Origin: Paraburkholderia tuberum STM678
Lineage (GTDB): Bacteria; Pseudomonadota; Gammaproteobacteria; Burkholderiales; Burkholderiaceae
Assembly: GCF_902833905.1 (NCBI RefSeq)
Contig: NZ_CADFGP010000012.1
Location: forward strand, 1 to 64,000
Direction of reading: 5' to 3'
Length of the DNA stretch: 64,000 nucleotides
In this document: one piece after another, positions 9,485-18,941 of the stretch
Layout: each line of letters opens with the position of its first letter
Position numbering within the stretch: position 1 is the first letter of the stretch
Program-made: the position numbers and the translations under genes
The notes under the pieces: model-generated
Databases searched by the model: none
Seen by the model: only the letters and a program-made list of their open reading frames with translations
Told to the model about the DNA's origin: nothing

Positions 9485-9506
9485 AACCGTGTCGACATCC
9501 CTTTTC

Positions 9507-10862
9507 ATGACTACCAGTCCCCTGCAGAGCGGCTATCAAACCGAGCTGGCCGACTTTCGCGTCACGTTCAGCCGGGGCGGCGCGTGCACAGCGATTGCGC
9601 TCGTGCTGCTCGGCGTGGGGCTGGATTACGCGCAGTATCCGCAGTATCAGACGTCGTTCGCGCTCGCGCGCCTGCTCGTGTCGTTGATGATCGGCGGTAT
9701 CATCGCCTTGCTCGACACCAGCATGGGGCGGCGGCTTACTCCATGGCTGACGCTGTCCTGGCTGCTGCTGCCGCAGGCGATGATTTCATGGATGATCTGG
9801 CGCACCGATGGTGTTCTGTCGCCCTATTACATGGGCCTGAATCTGGCCATCTTCGCGTCCGGCATTGCGTTGCCATTCGGTCTGTGGCAAAACCTCGTGT
9901 TCGGCGTGCTGTCCTGCTTTCTGTATCTGCTGGCCTGCCTGTTGCCTCCGCATGACGGCGTGCCGCTCGGCACGATGACCGTCAATGTTCTGCTCCTTCT
10001 GTTCGCCGCTGCCGCAAGTGCGGTCTACACGTTTTTCAACGAACGTGTGCGCTTCATGCTGTTTCGCCTGAAGGCCGAGGTGTCCGAGAAAAACGCGGAG
10101 GTCTCCGCGAAGAACGCCGAACTCGAAGTGATCAATCGGCAGTTGCTCGACATCAAGGGCCAACTGCTGCAGCAGGAAAAAATGGCGGCGATCGGTACGC
10201 TCGCGGCCGGCCTGCTGCATGAAGTGAACAACCCGGTGAACTTCTGTCTGATGGCGATCGAGGTTGCGCTGGAAGAGCCGATCTCGAAGAAGGAGCCGAC
10301 GCTGCAGGAATGTCTGGTCGATGCGCGGCAGGGCATGCAGCGGATCCAGCACATCGTGTCGGACCTGAAGACGTTCGCGTATCGCAAGCCCGGCGCCGAG
10401 GCGGAGCTGGGCACGCCGTTCCTGTTCGAAAAGGCGCTCGATTCGGCGATCCGGCTCGTCGGGCATGAATTGCGCGGCGTCACCGTCACGCGCGAGCTGC
10501 CCGCGGATACGCTGGTGCAGGGCGACGAGGCGGCCATCATCGGCGTGCTGATCAACCTGCTGTCGAATGCGGTGCTGGCGATGCGCAAGGCGGGCACGCC
10601 CGCGCCGGCGATTCACGTCAACGTCAGATGGACCGAAGACCGCCTGCATGTGACGGTAAAAGACAACGGGCCGGGCATCGCGCCGGAGCATCTCGCGCGC
10701 GTGTTCGAGCCATTTTTTACCACCCGCGAAGTGGGACAAGGCCTGGGCCTTGGGCTGTCGATCAGCTATGCGGTGATCGAGCGTCATGGCGGCCTGCTGT
10801 TTGCTGAGAGCGAGCAGGGAAGTTGGGCTTCATTCAGTTTCGATCTGTCGCCCGCACCCTGA
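9507..10862 (+). CDS. phcS: PhcS-like membrane sensor histidine kinase
   Basis: Signal receptor kinase of the phc system, inner membrane. Six hydrophobic segments occupy residues about 26-178, followed by a coiled coil (AEVSEKNAEVSAKNAELE) and the kinase core. The phosphoacceptor is His238 in GLLHEVNNP; the ATPase boxes are LINLLSNAVLAM, DNGPGIA, FEPFFTT and GLGLGLSISYAV. A six-helix module without a periplasmic domain is the layout shared by PhcS, LqsS and CqsS, which sense hydrophobic signals in the membrane. The start at 9507 is chosen as the first ATG; a GTG at 9489, four bases after phcB, is possible. phcR begins 8 bp downstream. Confidence 0.86.
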   Translation: MTTSPLQSGYQTELADFRVTFSRGGACTAIALVLLGVGLDYAQYPQYQTSFALARLLVSLMIGGIIALLDTSMGRRLTPWLTLSWLLLPQAMISWMIWRTDGVLSPYYMGLNLAIFASGIALPFGLWQNLVFGVLSCFLYLLACLLPPHDGVPLGTMTVNVLLLLFAAAASAVYTFFNERVRFMLFRLKAEVSEKNAEVSAKNAELEVINRQLLDIKGQLLQQEKMAAIGTLAAGLLHEVNNPVNFCLMAIEVALEEPISKKEPTLQECLVDARQGMQRIQHIVSDLKTFAYRKPGAEAELGTPFLFEKALDSAIRLVGHELRGVTVTRELPADTLVQGDEAAIIGVLINLLSNAVLAMRKAGTPAPAIHVNVRWTEDRLHVTVKDNGPGIAPEHLARVFEPFFTTREVGQGLGLGLSISYAVIERHGGLLFAESEQGSWASFSFDLSPAP

Positions 10863-10870
10863 GAAATACC

Positions 10871-11995
10871 ATGAATGACATCCGACAGACACAGCCCACT
10901 CTTCTCTACGTCGATGACGAAGAGTTGGCCTGCAAATATTTCGCGCGCACCGTAGGTGCCGATTACGAGGTCCTGCTCGCGACGAGCAGCGACGAGGCGA
11001 TCGCTATCCTCGAGCAGGACAACGCCCGCATCGCGGTGCTGGTCACGGACTTCCGCATGCCGGGGCGTGACGGTGGCGACCTGCTGCGCCAGGTGGCGCT
11101 GGAATATCCGCACATCGTGCGGATTCTGGTCACTGCTTATGCAGACGTCGAGATGTTATTGCAGACGGTCAACACCGGCGAGGTGTTCCGCATCCTCGAA
11201 AAGCCGCTGAAGCCGGCGGCAGTGCGCGATACGCTGCAACTGGCGTTTGATCGTTACCACGAACGCACGATGCAGAATCAGCGCCTGATCGCCATCGACG
11301 AAACCCTGGCGTTCATCGCGCACGAACTGAACACGCCGCTCGCGGCGATCGCGCTGAACGCGCACAGCATCGAAGATCGCATCGACGCGGAGCGCGATGC
11401 GGAAGGCGAAATTCTCGGCGCCGCGAAATCGATGCGCGAGAGCGCGCAGTACTGCATGGCGGTGGTGTCGTCCTTCTGGCGCTCGGTGCACAATGGGCGG
11501 CGCCGGCAACTGGAGGGCGACGAGGCGCGCATCGAGAGTACCGCGCATGGGCTGATCTCGGCGTTGCTCGATACGTATCCGTTTACGACCGCGCAGCGCT
11601 CGTGGGTGCAGGTCGACGTCGACAGCGACTTTGCCGTGCTCACGCAACCGAATTGCGTGGCGCTCGTGCTGTCGTCGCTGTTGTCCAACGCGTTGCGCGC
11701 GCTCGCGGATGTGCCGTCGCCGTCGGTGCGCTTTACCGTGACAACGGAACCCCACCCGAGCATCGGCATCTGCGACAACGGGCCGGGAATTCCGCCCGAG
11801 ATCAAAGACCGCCTGTTGACGGACCCAATTACAACGCACGCGAAATCCGGGGGGAACGGCTTGGGCCTGATTCTATGCAACCGTGTCATGCAGTCCTGTG
11901 GCGGCGGACTCAGGATCGAGTCCACGTCGTGGGGAGGCACCACCGTAGTGCTGGATTTCCCCCATATCAAAGGTCAAACGCACAGGAGTTGTTGA
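10871..11995 (+). CDS. phcR: PhcR-like receiver-histidine kinase hybrid
   Basis: Cytosolic response regulator with an output that is itself a histidine-kinase-like module, the unusual layout known for PhcR. The N-terminal receiver has DDE at 15-17 and the phosphoacceptor Asp60 (VLVTDFRMPG), with the conserved Lys in LEKPLKP. The C-terminal half has His151 in FIAHELNTPL and ATP-binding boxes DNGPGIPP and GGNGLGLILCNRV. It lacks a DNA-binding domain, so it acts by phosphotransfer. Start ATG at 10871, 8 bp after phcS. The stop TGA shares its last base with the ATG of phcQ, indicating translational coupling. Confidence 0.85.
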   Translation: MNDIRQTQPTLLYVDDEELACKYFARTVGADYEVLLATSSDEAIAILEQDNARIAVLVTDFRMPGRDGGDLLRQVALEYPHIVRILVTAYADVEMLLQTVNTGEVFRILEKPLKPAAVRDTLQLAFDRYHERTMQNQRLIAIDETLAFIAHELNTPLAAIALNAHSIEDRIDAERDAEGEILGAAKSMRESAQYCMAVVSSFWRSVHNGRRRQLEGDEARIESTAHGLISALLDTYPFTTAQRSWVQVDVDSDFAVLTQPNCVALVLSSLLSNALRALADVPSPSVRFTVTTEPHPSIGICDNGPGIPPEIKDRLLTDPITTHAKSGGNGLGLILCNRVMQSCGGGLRIESTSWGGTTVVLDFPHIKGQTHRSC

Positions 11996-13002
11996 TGAAC
12001 GAAGCAAAAGCCACAGAGGAGTTGGCGCCGGCGATCATCTTCGTCGATGACGAAGCTACTGCCGTAAAGTACTTCCAGCGTGCCATCGGAAGCCTGGCGC
12101 CGGTCCTGACTGGCGGCTCGGTGGAAGAGGGCAAGGCGCTGCTCGACGAGCACGGCGACAGGGTGGGGGTGCTGGTCTCCGACCAGCGTATGCCGGGCGA
12201 GTTCGGCAACGAGCTGCTGCGCTATGCGAGCGAGCGCTTTCCGCATGTCGTGCGGATTCTGACCACCGCGTATTCGGAAATCGATCAGACCGTCGCGGCC
12301 GTCAACCTCGGTCATATCCATCGCTACATCAAGAAGCCTTGGGACATCACGGCGCTGCGCATGGAGCTGAAGCAGGCGCTCGAGCTGGCCGAGCTGCGCA
12401 AGGAGCGCGATACGCTGGTGCGCGAGAAGCTGGGCGTGCTCCAAAAGCAGGTGGTCGCCACTCGCATCGGTCTGGTGCGTTCGCTGTCGGCCACGCTGAT
12501 CGGGCCCGAGCGCTTTCAGCCGGTCGAGACGTATCTCGCCGCAGCGGTACTCGCCGACGTGCCGAACTCCGAGCCGGACTGGCTGCTGCAGGACTACTCC
12601 GATCTGATCGCGGCCGAGAGTGCCCGCAGCGGCGCGTTCGGTCATACGGTGGCCGCGCACCTCGCCACGCTGCGTAGCCGTCACGGCAGCGCGAGCGTGA
12701 CTGCGAGCGACGCACTGACGGCGCTGGCCGGGGCATTTTTCGAGGCAGGCATCAATGTGCGCCGCGAAGGCGATGGTCTCGTGTGCGACCAGCCGGCCAC
12801 ACTCGCGGAGTTTCTCGCGGAGCCGGGCAACAACGCGGTGTCGAGCGGGCACGCGGTATGGCTGGCGAGCCTTCTGTGGCTCGACGGCAATGACGTTGCA
12901 CTGCAGCCGGCCAGTGAAGGCGATGCGATCGCGTTCCGGCCGGCGCAGCGCGGTAGCGAGTTCGCCGCCGATCGCCTTGCCACGTGGATCGAGCAGTTCT
13001 GA
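11995..13002 (+). CDS. phcQ: PhcQ-like receiver protein
   Basis: 335-residue response regulator. The N-terminal receiver carries DDE at 18-20 and phosphoacceptor Asp63 (VLVSDQRMPGEFG), with KKPWD as the conserved Lys loop. A helical linker (KQALELAELRKERDTLVREK) leads to a C-terminal domain of about 180 residues without a helix-turn-helix, HD or GGDEF signature. AGGAG lies six bases before the start, and the ATG overlaps the phcR stop. In Ralstonia PhcQ works with PhcR downstream of PhcS to control PhcA activity. No phcA (LysR) gene is present in this window. Confidence 0.83.
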   Translation: MNEAKATEELAPAIIFVDDEATAVKYFQRAIGSLAPVLTGGSVEEGKALLDEHGDRVGVLVSDQRMPGEFGNELLRYASERFPHVVRILTTAYSEIDQTVAAVNLGHIHRYIKKPWDITALRMELKQALELAELRKERDTLVREKLGVLQKQVVATRIGLVRSLSATLIGPERFQPVETYLAAAVLADVPNSEPDWLLQDYSDLIAAESARSGAFGHTVAAHLATLRSRHGSASVTASDALTALAGAFFEAGINVRREGDGLVCDQPATLAEFLAEPGNNAVSSGHAVWLASLLWLDGNDVALQPASEGDAIAFRPAQRGSEFAADRLATWIEQF

Positions 13003-13190
13003 TTACCATGCTTCGAGGGCGCGGCGTCTGACGCGCCACTACTCGCACTGGCTTCGCGCTGCAACCCGCCTCGGCTAGCAGCGCGAAGTTGACAACGGCT
13101 CGCGCGAGTCGTTCGAATGTTTTTCCACGCGCGCGGACAGACAGCACGCTCTTTTTATCTCGACAAGCGTTGCCTGTCAGGCCTGACTTC

Positions 13191-14081
13191 TCAAGCCTGA
13201 ACGCGCGGCGCGAAGCGCCGCGTCCGAATCCACTTGGTCGCCACCCACTTGTCGCCCGTGCGCAGCGGCGTGCTCGCGTGCAGCGAGCTCGGATCGCACA
13301 GCCCGTAGCGGTTGCCGTATTCGAAGTAGAGCGCGTGCCCGCGCTGCGGTGCGACCGACCAGCCAAGCTGCGGAAACACCGTCTCACCGCCGCCTTCGAC
13401 ATCTTTCAGATACATCAGCAGCGTGCCCATGCGCTGGCCGCTGCGCGCGATCGACTCACGATTCGCTTCGTTGCTCGTCATCAGATAGTCGACGTGCGGC
13501 GTCGACTCCGCGCCTTCCTCATAGTGCAGCATTTGCAGGCCTTCGCCGTTCTCGACCGGGGTTGCCGTGAGTTCCGCGATGCGCGCCTCGATGCGCGCGA
13601 TCAACGGCGTCTCGCCCAAACGGAAAAACATCCCGTGACTGTTGCGATGACCGGCGATCACATCGCGGCCGGTCACTGGATCGACGACGGCCGACCGGTC
13701 GAGCCGCGGCTGTGCGAGCGCGATCAACTGCTCGCATTCATCGGCACTCAGGAAATTGGCGATGTGCACGGCGGCCGGTCGTTGCAGCCGCGACAGCACG
13801 CGCACCTTGCGCTCGCCGAGTTGGATCAGCGGAGCGTCGGGCACGCGCAGCGGCTCGGGCTGGTAGCTGAGCGGCGCGCTGCCGACTTCGAGCTTGTCGC
13901 CGGGCAGCGCCATACCGTACAGGAACGCCGATGCGACCGCATCGACCATCGCCGACGCGAGCTCGGCCGCGTTGTCGCGGCTCACCAGTTCGTTGACGAT
14001 CGCTTGGGGCGCGACGCCGCGCGAAAGGTTGGCGGCGATCCAGTCGCGGACTTCGGCTGGGAAATTGACGGTGATGGACAT
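13191..14081 (-). CDS. 2OG-Fe(II) dioxygenase, prolyl 4-hydroxylase type
   Basis: Cytosolic oxygenase of about 296 residues. The catalytic C-terminal domain shows the iron ligands His196 and Asp198 (TPHVDY) and His268 (SLHAST), and the 2-oxoglutarate-binding Lys278 (GDKWVATKW), in the P4Hc arrangement. GGGETVFPQLG precedes the distal His as in other bacterial prolyl hydroxylases. The N-terminal 75 residues include a helical tetratricopeptide-like or SEL1-like segment of unclear role. Start ATG at 14081 (MSITVNFPAEVRDW) is chosen over longer options lacking similarity. The substrate is unknown. It is divergent from the RND pump operon. Confidence 0.87.
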   Translation of the reverse strand: MSITVNFPAEVRDWIAANLSRGVAPQAIVNELVSRDNAAELASAMVDAVASAFLYGMALPGDKLEVGSAPLSYQPEPLRVPDAPLIQLGERKVRVLSRLQRPAAVHIANFLSADECEQLIALAQPRLDRSAVVDPVTGRDVIAGHRNSHGMFFRLGETPLIARIEARIAELTATPVENGEGLQMLHYEEGAESTPHVDYLMTSNEANRESIARSGQRMGTLLMYLKDVEGGGETVFPQLGWSVAPQRGHALYFEYGNRYGLCDPSSLHASTPLRTGDKWVATKWIRTRRFAPRVQA

Positions 14082-14522
14082 CGGGGCGAGGTTGTGGGGT
14101 GTCGTGACAGTCGCGGCGCGCGCGACGCTGGCTCGCGATGATAGCGGACGATCGTGACGATTCTGGACGCACGGCCCGGTTGTCAGTTGGCTGTCGTCTG
14201 TTACCGCATATTGCGATGTCCCGCCGCTCCCATAACTCTGCCCATGCGGGTATCCGCCCCCACGTGCCGCCCGATCGATGCCCCGGACTCTTCCAGCGGC
14301 CAACATGTTGCGCCCCTGTAACTCAAGGCCGGCGCAAGCCGGTTACATTCACGCATGCCCGTATTCAAGCCCTCGCCCCATTTCCTTACGTCTTCATAAC
14401 AAGACGTCCGGAGGCGTTCGACTGATGACAACGCGCGTGAACCATGGCACTTTTGCGCAGTCCCGTCAGCGGACGAGCTTCCAACCGAGTATCGACACCA
14501 ATATCCGTTCCCGGAGATCAAC
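14082..14522. other. Divergent intergenic region, dioxygenase / RND pump operon
   Basis: About 440 bases containing no supportable gene. It must hold the promoters of the dioxygenase (minus) and of the pump operon (plus). I found no convincing sigma-70 pair, no strong palindrome and no regulator gene next to the pump. GGAG at 14513-14516 is the ribosome-binding site of the adaptor gene. Confidence 0.45.
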
Positions 14523-15770
14523 ATGAGCGAAACCGTGTCCCCGCCGCCAAAGCGCTCCCGACGCGGGCTCATCATCTTCGCGGTTGTCGTGCTCATGCTG
14601 GTCGCGCTCGTCGTGGTTCATCTGATGACTCGCAAGAAGCCGGTGCGCGAGAACGCGGCGATCGTCGTCACCGTCGCGCAGGCGACGCTCGGTTCGATGC
14701 CGGTCACGCTGAGCGAGCTCGGCACCGTCACGCCGATCGCAACCGTGACCGTGCTGCCGCAGCTGAGCGGCTATCTGACCGAAGTCGGCTATCACGAAGG
14801 CCAGGAGGTGCAAAAAGGCCAGTTCCTCGCGCAGATCGATCCGCGCCAGTATCAGATCAGCAAGCAGCAGGCGGAAGCGACGCTCGCGAAAGACCGCGCG
14901 TCGCTCGCGCAGGCGCGCGCCGATCTCGAGCGCTATACGCAGTTGAACGAACGCAAGTCGATCGCGCAGCAAACCTTCGCGGATCAGCAATTCCTCGTGC
15001 AGCAGGACGAAGCGGCGGTGAAGGTCGACCTCGCCAACATCGCCCAATTCGATCTCGACCTCGCCTATTGCCGCATCACCGCGCCGATCGCGGGCAAGGT
15101 CGGCTTGCGGCTCGTCGATCCGGGCAACTATGTGACCGCGTCGTCGTCGACCGGCATCGTCGTCATCACGACCGTGAAGCCGACCACGGTGCAGTTCACG
15201 GTGCCGCAGGATTCGCTCGCGTCGATCGTGCAGCGTCTCGCCACCGGCGCGAAGCTGCCGGTCAGCGCGTATTCGAGCGATAACTCGCGCGAGATTGCGA
15301 CCGGCACGCTGTACGCGGTCAGCAACCAGATGGCGACCGCGACCGGCACCGTCACCTTGCGCGCGACCTTCGCGAACGACGACGAAACGCTGTTCCCGAA
15401 CGAGTTCGTCAACGTGAAGCTGCTCGTCGACACGATGCAGAACGCGGTGCTCGTGCCGACCGCCGCGGTACAGTCCGGCGCGCCGGGCGATTTCGTCTAT
15501 CTGGTCAATCCGGACAGCACGGTGTCCGTGCACAAGGTCAAGCTCGGACCGAGCGACGGCAAGAACACGGTGATCGTGTCGGGACTCGCGGCCGGCAACC
15601 CGGTCGTGACGGACGGCATGGATCGTCTGAACGACGGCGCGAAGATCCAGCCGGCGCATCCGAAGTCCGCCGCCGGCCCGAAAGCGCCCGCCGCCGCGTC
15701 CGAAGCCGCGCCGGCGTCGAGCGCGTCGGCATCGCCTGCGCCGGCCGCGTCCGAAGCCGCCTCGTCGTAA
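14523..15770 (+). CDS. mdtA: RND efflux periplasmic adaptor (MdtA-like)
   Basis: Membrane-fusion protein of a tripartite efflux pump, 415 residues. An N-terminal anchor helix (LIIFAVVVLMLVALVVVHLM) is followed by the lipoyl half-motifs (VTVLPQLSGYLTEVGYHEGQEVQKGQ and YCRITAPIAGKVG), a coiled-coil hairpin at about 105-165 and the beta-barrel. The last 50 residues form an Ala/Ser/Pro tail of low complexity. GGAG lies six bases before the ATG. It is followed by two RND transporters and an outer-membrane factor, the MdtABC arrangement. In the known system the substrates include bile salts and novobiocin; those for this pump are unknown. Confidence 0.92.
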   Translation: MSETVSPPPKRSRRGLIIFAVVVLMLVALVVVHLMTRKKPVRENAAIVVTVAQATLGSMPVTLSELGTVTPIATVTVLPQLSGYLTEVGYHEGQEVQKGQFLAQIDPRQYQISKQQAEATLAKDRASLAQARADLERYTQLNERKSIAQQTFADQQFLVQQDEAAVKVDLANIAQFDLDLAYCRITAPIAGKVGLRLVDPGNYVTASSSTGIVVITTVKPTTVQFTVPQDSLASIVQRLATGAKLPVSAYSSDNSREIATGTLYAVSNQMATATGTVTLRATFANDDETLFPNEFVNVKLLVDTMQNAVLVPTAAVQSGAPGDFVYLVNPDSTVSVHKVKLGPSDGKNTVIVSGLAAGNPVVTDGMDRLNDGAKIQPAHPKSAAGPKAPAAASEAAPASSASASPAPAASEAASS

Positions 15771-15785
15771 CGGACCCCCGCACCG

Positions 15786-18700
15786 ATGAACATTTCCCGC
15801 CTGTTCATTCTTCGCCCGGTCGCGACGCTGCTGCTGATGATCGCGCTCGTGCTCGTCGGTCTGATCGCGATGCGCGTGCTGCCGGTGTCGTCGCTGCCGA
15901 ACGTCGACTATCCGACGATTCAGGTGCAGACCTTTTATCCGGGCGCGAGCCCGACTGTGATGGCGACCACCGTGACCGCGCCGCTCGAGGTGCAGCTCGG
16001 CGAGATTCCGGGCCTGCAGCAGATGACCTCGTACAGTTCGGACGGGGCGTCGGTGATCACGCTGCAGTTCGATCTGTCGCTGAACCTCGACATCGCCGAG
16101 CAGAACGTGCAGCAGGCGATCAACGCGGCGAACAGCTATCTGCCGTCTGGCTTGCCGGCGCCGCCGACCTACGCAAAGGTCAATCCCGCCGACCAGCCCA
16201 TTCTGACGCTCGCGGTCACCTCGAAGTCGATGTCGCTGACGCAACTGGAGGACGTCGCGAACAACCGCCTCGGCACGAAGATCTCGGAAGTGGCGGGCGT
16301 CGGCGTCGTGACGACGAGCGGCGGCAACGTGCCCGCGATCCGCGTCGAAGCCGACCCGCACAAGCTCGCCGCCTACGGTCTGAACATCGACGATCTGCGC
16401 ACGCTGCTGAGCTATGTGAACGTGAGCCAGCCGAAGGGCAATTTCGACGGCCCCGATCTCGACTACACGATCAACGGCAATGATCAGATCACCGATCCGA
16501 AGGACTACCTCGACACCGTAATCGCCTACCAGAACGGCTCGCCCGTATTCATGCGCGACGTCGCGCGCGTAAGCCAGGCCGCCCAGGACGTCGAGCGCGG
16601 CGCCTGGTACAACGGCTCGCCCGCGATCGTGCTGAACGTGCAGCGCCAGCCGGGCGCGAACGTGATCCAGACGGTCAACCAGATCATGAAGGAGCTGCCG
16701 CAGCTCGAATCGACGCTGCCGGCCGGCATGAAAGTGACCGTGGTGTCGGACAGCACCGGCGTGATCCGCGCGTCGGTCGCGGACGCCGCGTTCGAACTGA
16801 TTCTCGCGATCGTGCTGGTCGTCGCGGTGATCTTCGTGTTCCTGCGCAACGTGCCCGCCACGCTGATTCCGAGCATCTCGGTGCCGGTCTCGCTGATCGG
16901 CACGCTCGCGGTGATGTACCAGCTCAACTACTCGATCGACAACCTGTCGCTGATGGCGTTGATCATCGCGACCGGCTTCGTGGTCGACGACTCGATCGTG
17001 ATGATCGAGAACATCGTGCGCTATCTGGAAGAGGGCATGTCGCCGCTCGAAGCCGCCCTCGAAGGCGCGGGGCAGATCGGCTTCACGATTCTGTCGCTGA
17101 CTATTTCGCTGATCGCGGTGCTGATTCCGCTGTTGTTCATGGGCGGCGTGATCGGGCGGCTGTTCAGCGAGTTCGCGGTGACGCTCGCGGTCACGATCGT
17201 GATTTCGGCGGTCGTGTCGCTGACGGTGGTGCCGATGCTGTGCGCGCGGATGCTGCGCGCGCAGGCCGAGCGCCATCCGAGCCGCTTCGAGCGCATCAGC
17301 GAGGGCCTGTTCGACAAGACGCTCGCCGCCTACGAGCGCGGCCTGCGCTGGGTGCTCGATCATCAGACGCTGACGCTGATGGTCGCGATCGCCACCGTGG
17401 TGCTGACCGGCATCCTGTATGTGGTGATTCCGAAGGGACTGTTTCCGGTGCAGGACGTCGGCGTGATCCAGGGCATCAGCGTAGCCGACAACTCGGTGTC
17501 GTACGCGGCGATGGTGCAGCGCCAGAGCGCGCTCGCCGAGGCGGTCCTGAAAGACCCGGACGTGGTCTCGCTGACGTCGTACGTGGGCATCGACGGCACC
17601 AATGCGACGCTGAACAACGGTCGCTTCCTGATCAATCTGCGCGAGCGCGACCAGCGCTCGGACACCGCCCAGGAAATCGCGCGCCGGCTCGCGCAGGAAG
17701 TCGCGCACGTGCCCGGCGTGAAGCTGTTCATGCAGCCCGCGCAGGACCTGACGCTCGACACGACCGTGTCGCCGAACCAGTACAGCTTCGTGTTGCGCGG
17801 ACCGAGCCAGCAGGCGTTCCAGAAGTACGTGCCGGAACTCGTCGCGCGCCTGAAGCAGATTCCGTCGCTGTCGGACGTGCAGAGCGATCTCAATAGCGAC
17901 GGCCTCAGCGTGAACGTCGAAGTGAACCGGCAACTGGCCGCGCGCTTCGGCATCACGCCCGCGACGATCGACAACGCGTTGTACGACGCGCTCGGCCAGC
18001 GCATCGTGTCGACGATCTTCGAGCAGTCGGCCCAGTACCGCGTGATTCTGGTCGCGAAGCCGGAAACGATGCCGACCGTGCAGTCGATCGGCAATCTGTA
18101 TCTGCCGAGCCAGACCAGCAGCACGGGTCAGGTGCCGCTTTCCGGCATCGCGAAGATCCAGATCGCGAAGGCGCCGCTCGTGATCAGCCATCTCGCGCAG
18201 TTTCCGTCGGTGACGGTGTCGTTCAATCTCGCGAAGGGCGCATCGTTGAGCACCGCGGTCAAGGAGATTCACCAGGCCGAGCAGTCGATCGACCTGCCGC
18301 CGTCGATCACCTCGTCGCTGCAAGGCGCGACCGCGGCGTTCGAGGATTCGCTCTCCAGCGAGGTCTATCTGCTGATCGCGGCGCTCGTTGCCGTGTATAT
18401 CGTGCTCGGCGTGCTGTACGAGAGCTTCATCCATCCGGTCACGATCCTGTCGACGCTGCCGTCGGCCGGTATCGGCGCGCTGCTCTCGCTGATGCTCGCG
18501 GGTATGGATCTCGACGTGATCGGCATCATCGGCATCGTGCTCTTGATCGGCATCGTCAAGAAGAACGCGATCATGATGGTCGACTTCGCGCTCGATGCCG
18601 AACGCAATCATGGCAAGGCGCCGCGCGATGCGATCTTCGAGGCGTCGCTGCTGCGTTTCCGGCCGATCCTGATGACGACGTTCGCCGCGATGCTCGGCGC

Positions 18701-18941
18701 ACTGCCGATGCTGCTCGGCACCGGCACCGGTTCGGAACTGCGCCGGCCGCTCGGTCTCGCGATCATCGGCGGCCTGACGCTGAGCCAGGTGCTGACGCTG
18801 TTCACGACGCCGGTGATCTATCTGTTCTTCGACCGTATGGCGACGCGCGTGAACCGCTGGCGCGCCGAGCGCGCTAAGCGCAACGGCGGCGACGAGCCGG
18901 GCGGGCGTCCGCCGGAAGGCGGCGCGGAGGGCACGCGGTGA
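15786..18941 (+). CDS. mdtB: RND multidrug efflux transporter subunit (MdtB-like)
   Basis: Proton-driven inner-membrane pump subunit of 1051 residues, normal for the hydrophobe/amphiphile efflux RND family. It opens with the typical MNISRLFILRPVATLLLMIA helix. The paired acidic residues of the proton relay are present in TM4 (TGFVVDDSIVMIENI), and the second repeat has GIVLLIGIVKKNAIMMVDFAL. In MdtABC the B and C proteins form a B2C heterotrimer. It starts 15 bp after mdtA and its stop overlaps the GTG start of mdtC by four bases. Confidence 0.94.
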   Translation: MNISRLFILRPVATLLLMIALVLVGLIAMRVLPVSSLPNVDYPTIQVQTFYPGASPTVMATTVTAPLEVQLGEIPGLQQMTSYSSDGASVITLQFDLSLNLDIAEQNVQQAINAANSYLPSGLPAPPTYAKVNPADQPILTLAVTSKSMSLTQLEDVANNRLGTKISEVAGVGVVTTSGGNVPAIRVEADPHKLAAYGLNIDDLRTLLSYVNVSQPKGNFDGPDLDYTINGNDQITDPKDYLDTVIAYQNGSPVFMRDVARVSQAAQDVERGAWYNGSPAIVLNVQRQPGANVIQTVNQIMKELPQLESTLPAGMKVTVVSDSTGVIRASVADAAFELILAIVLVVAVIFVFLRNVPATLIPSISVPVSLIGTLAVMYQLNYSIDNLSLMALIIATGFVVDDSIVMIENIVRYLEEGMSPLEAALEGAGQIGFTILSLTISLIAVLIPLLFMGGVIGRLFSEFAVTLAVTIVISAVVSLTVVPMLCARMLRAQAERHPSRFERISEGLFDKTLAAYERGLRWVLDHQTLTLMVAIATVVLTGILYVVIPKGLFPVQDVGVIQGISVADNSVSYAAMVQRQSALAEAVLKDPDVVSLTSYVGIDGTNATLNNGRFLINLRERDQRSDTAQEIARRLAQEVAHVPGVKLFMQPAQDLTLDTTVSPNQYSFVLRGPSQQAFQKYVPELVARLKQIPSLSDVQSDLNSDGLSVNVEVNRQLAARFGITPATIDNALYDALGQRIVSTIFEQSAQYRVILVAKPETMPTVQSIGNLYLPSQTSSTGQVPLSGIAKIQIAKAPLVISHLAQFPSVTVSFNLAKGASLSTAVKEIHQAEQSIDLPPSITSSLQGATAAFEDSLSSEVYLLIAALVAVYIVLGVLYESFIHPVTILSTLPSAGIGALLSLMLAGMDLDVIGIIGIVLLIGIVKKNAIMMVDFALDAERNHGKAPRDAIFEASLLRFRPILMTTFAAMLGALPMLLGTGTGSELRRPLGLAIIGGLTLSQVLTLFTTPVIYLFFDRMATRVNRWRAERAKRNGGDEPGGRPPEGGAEGTR

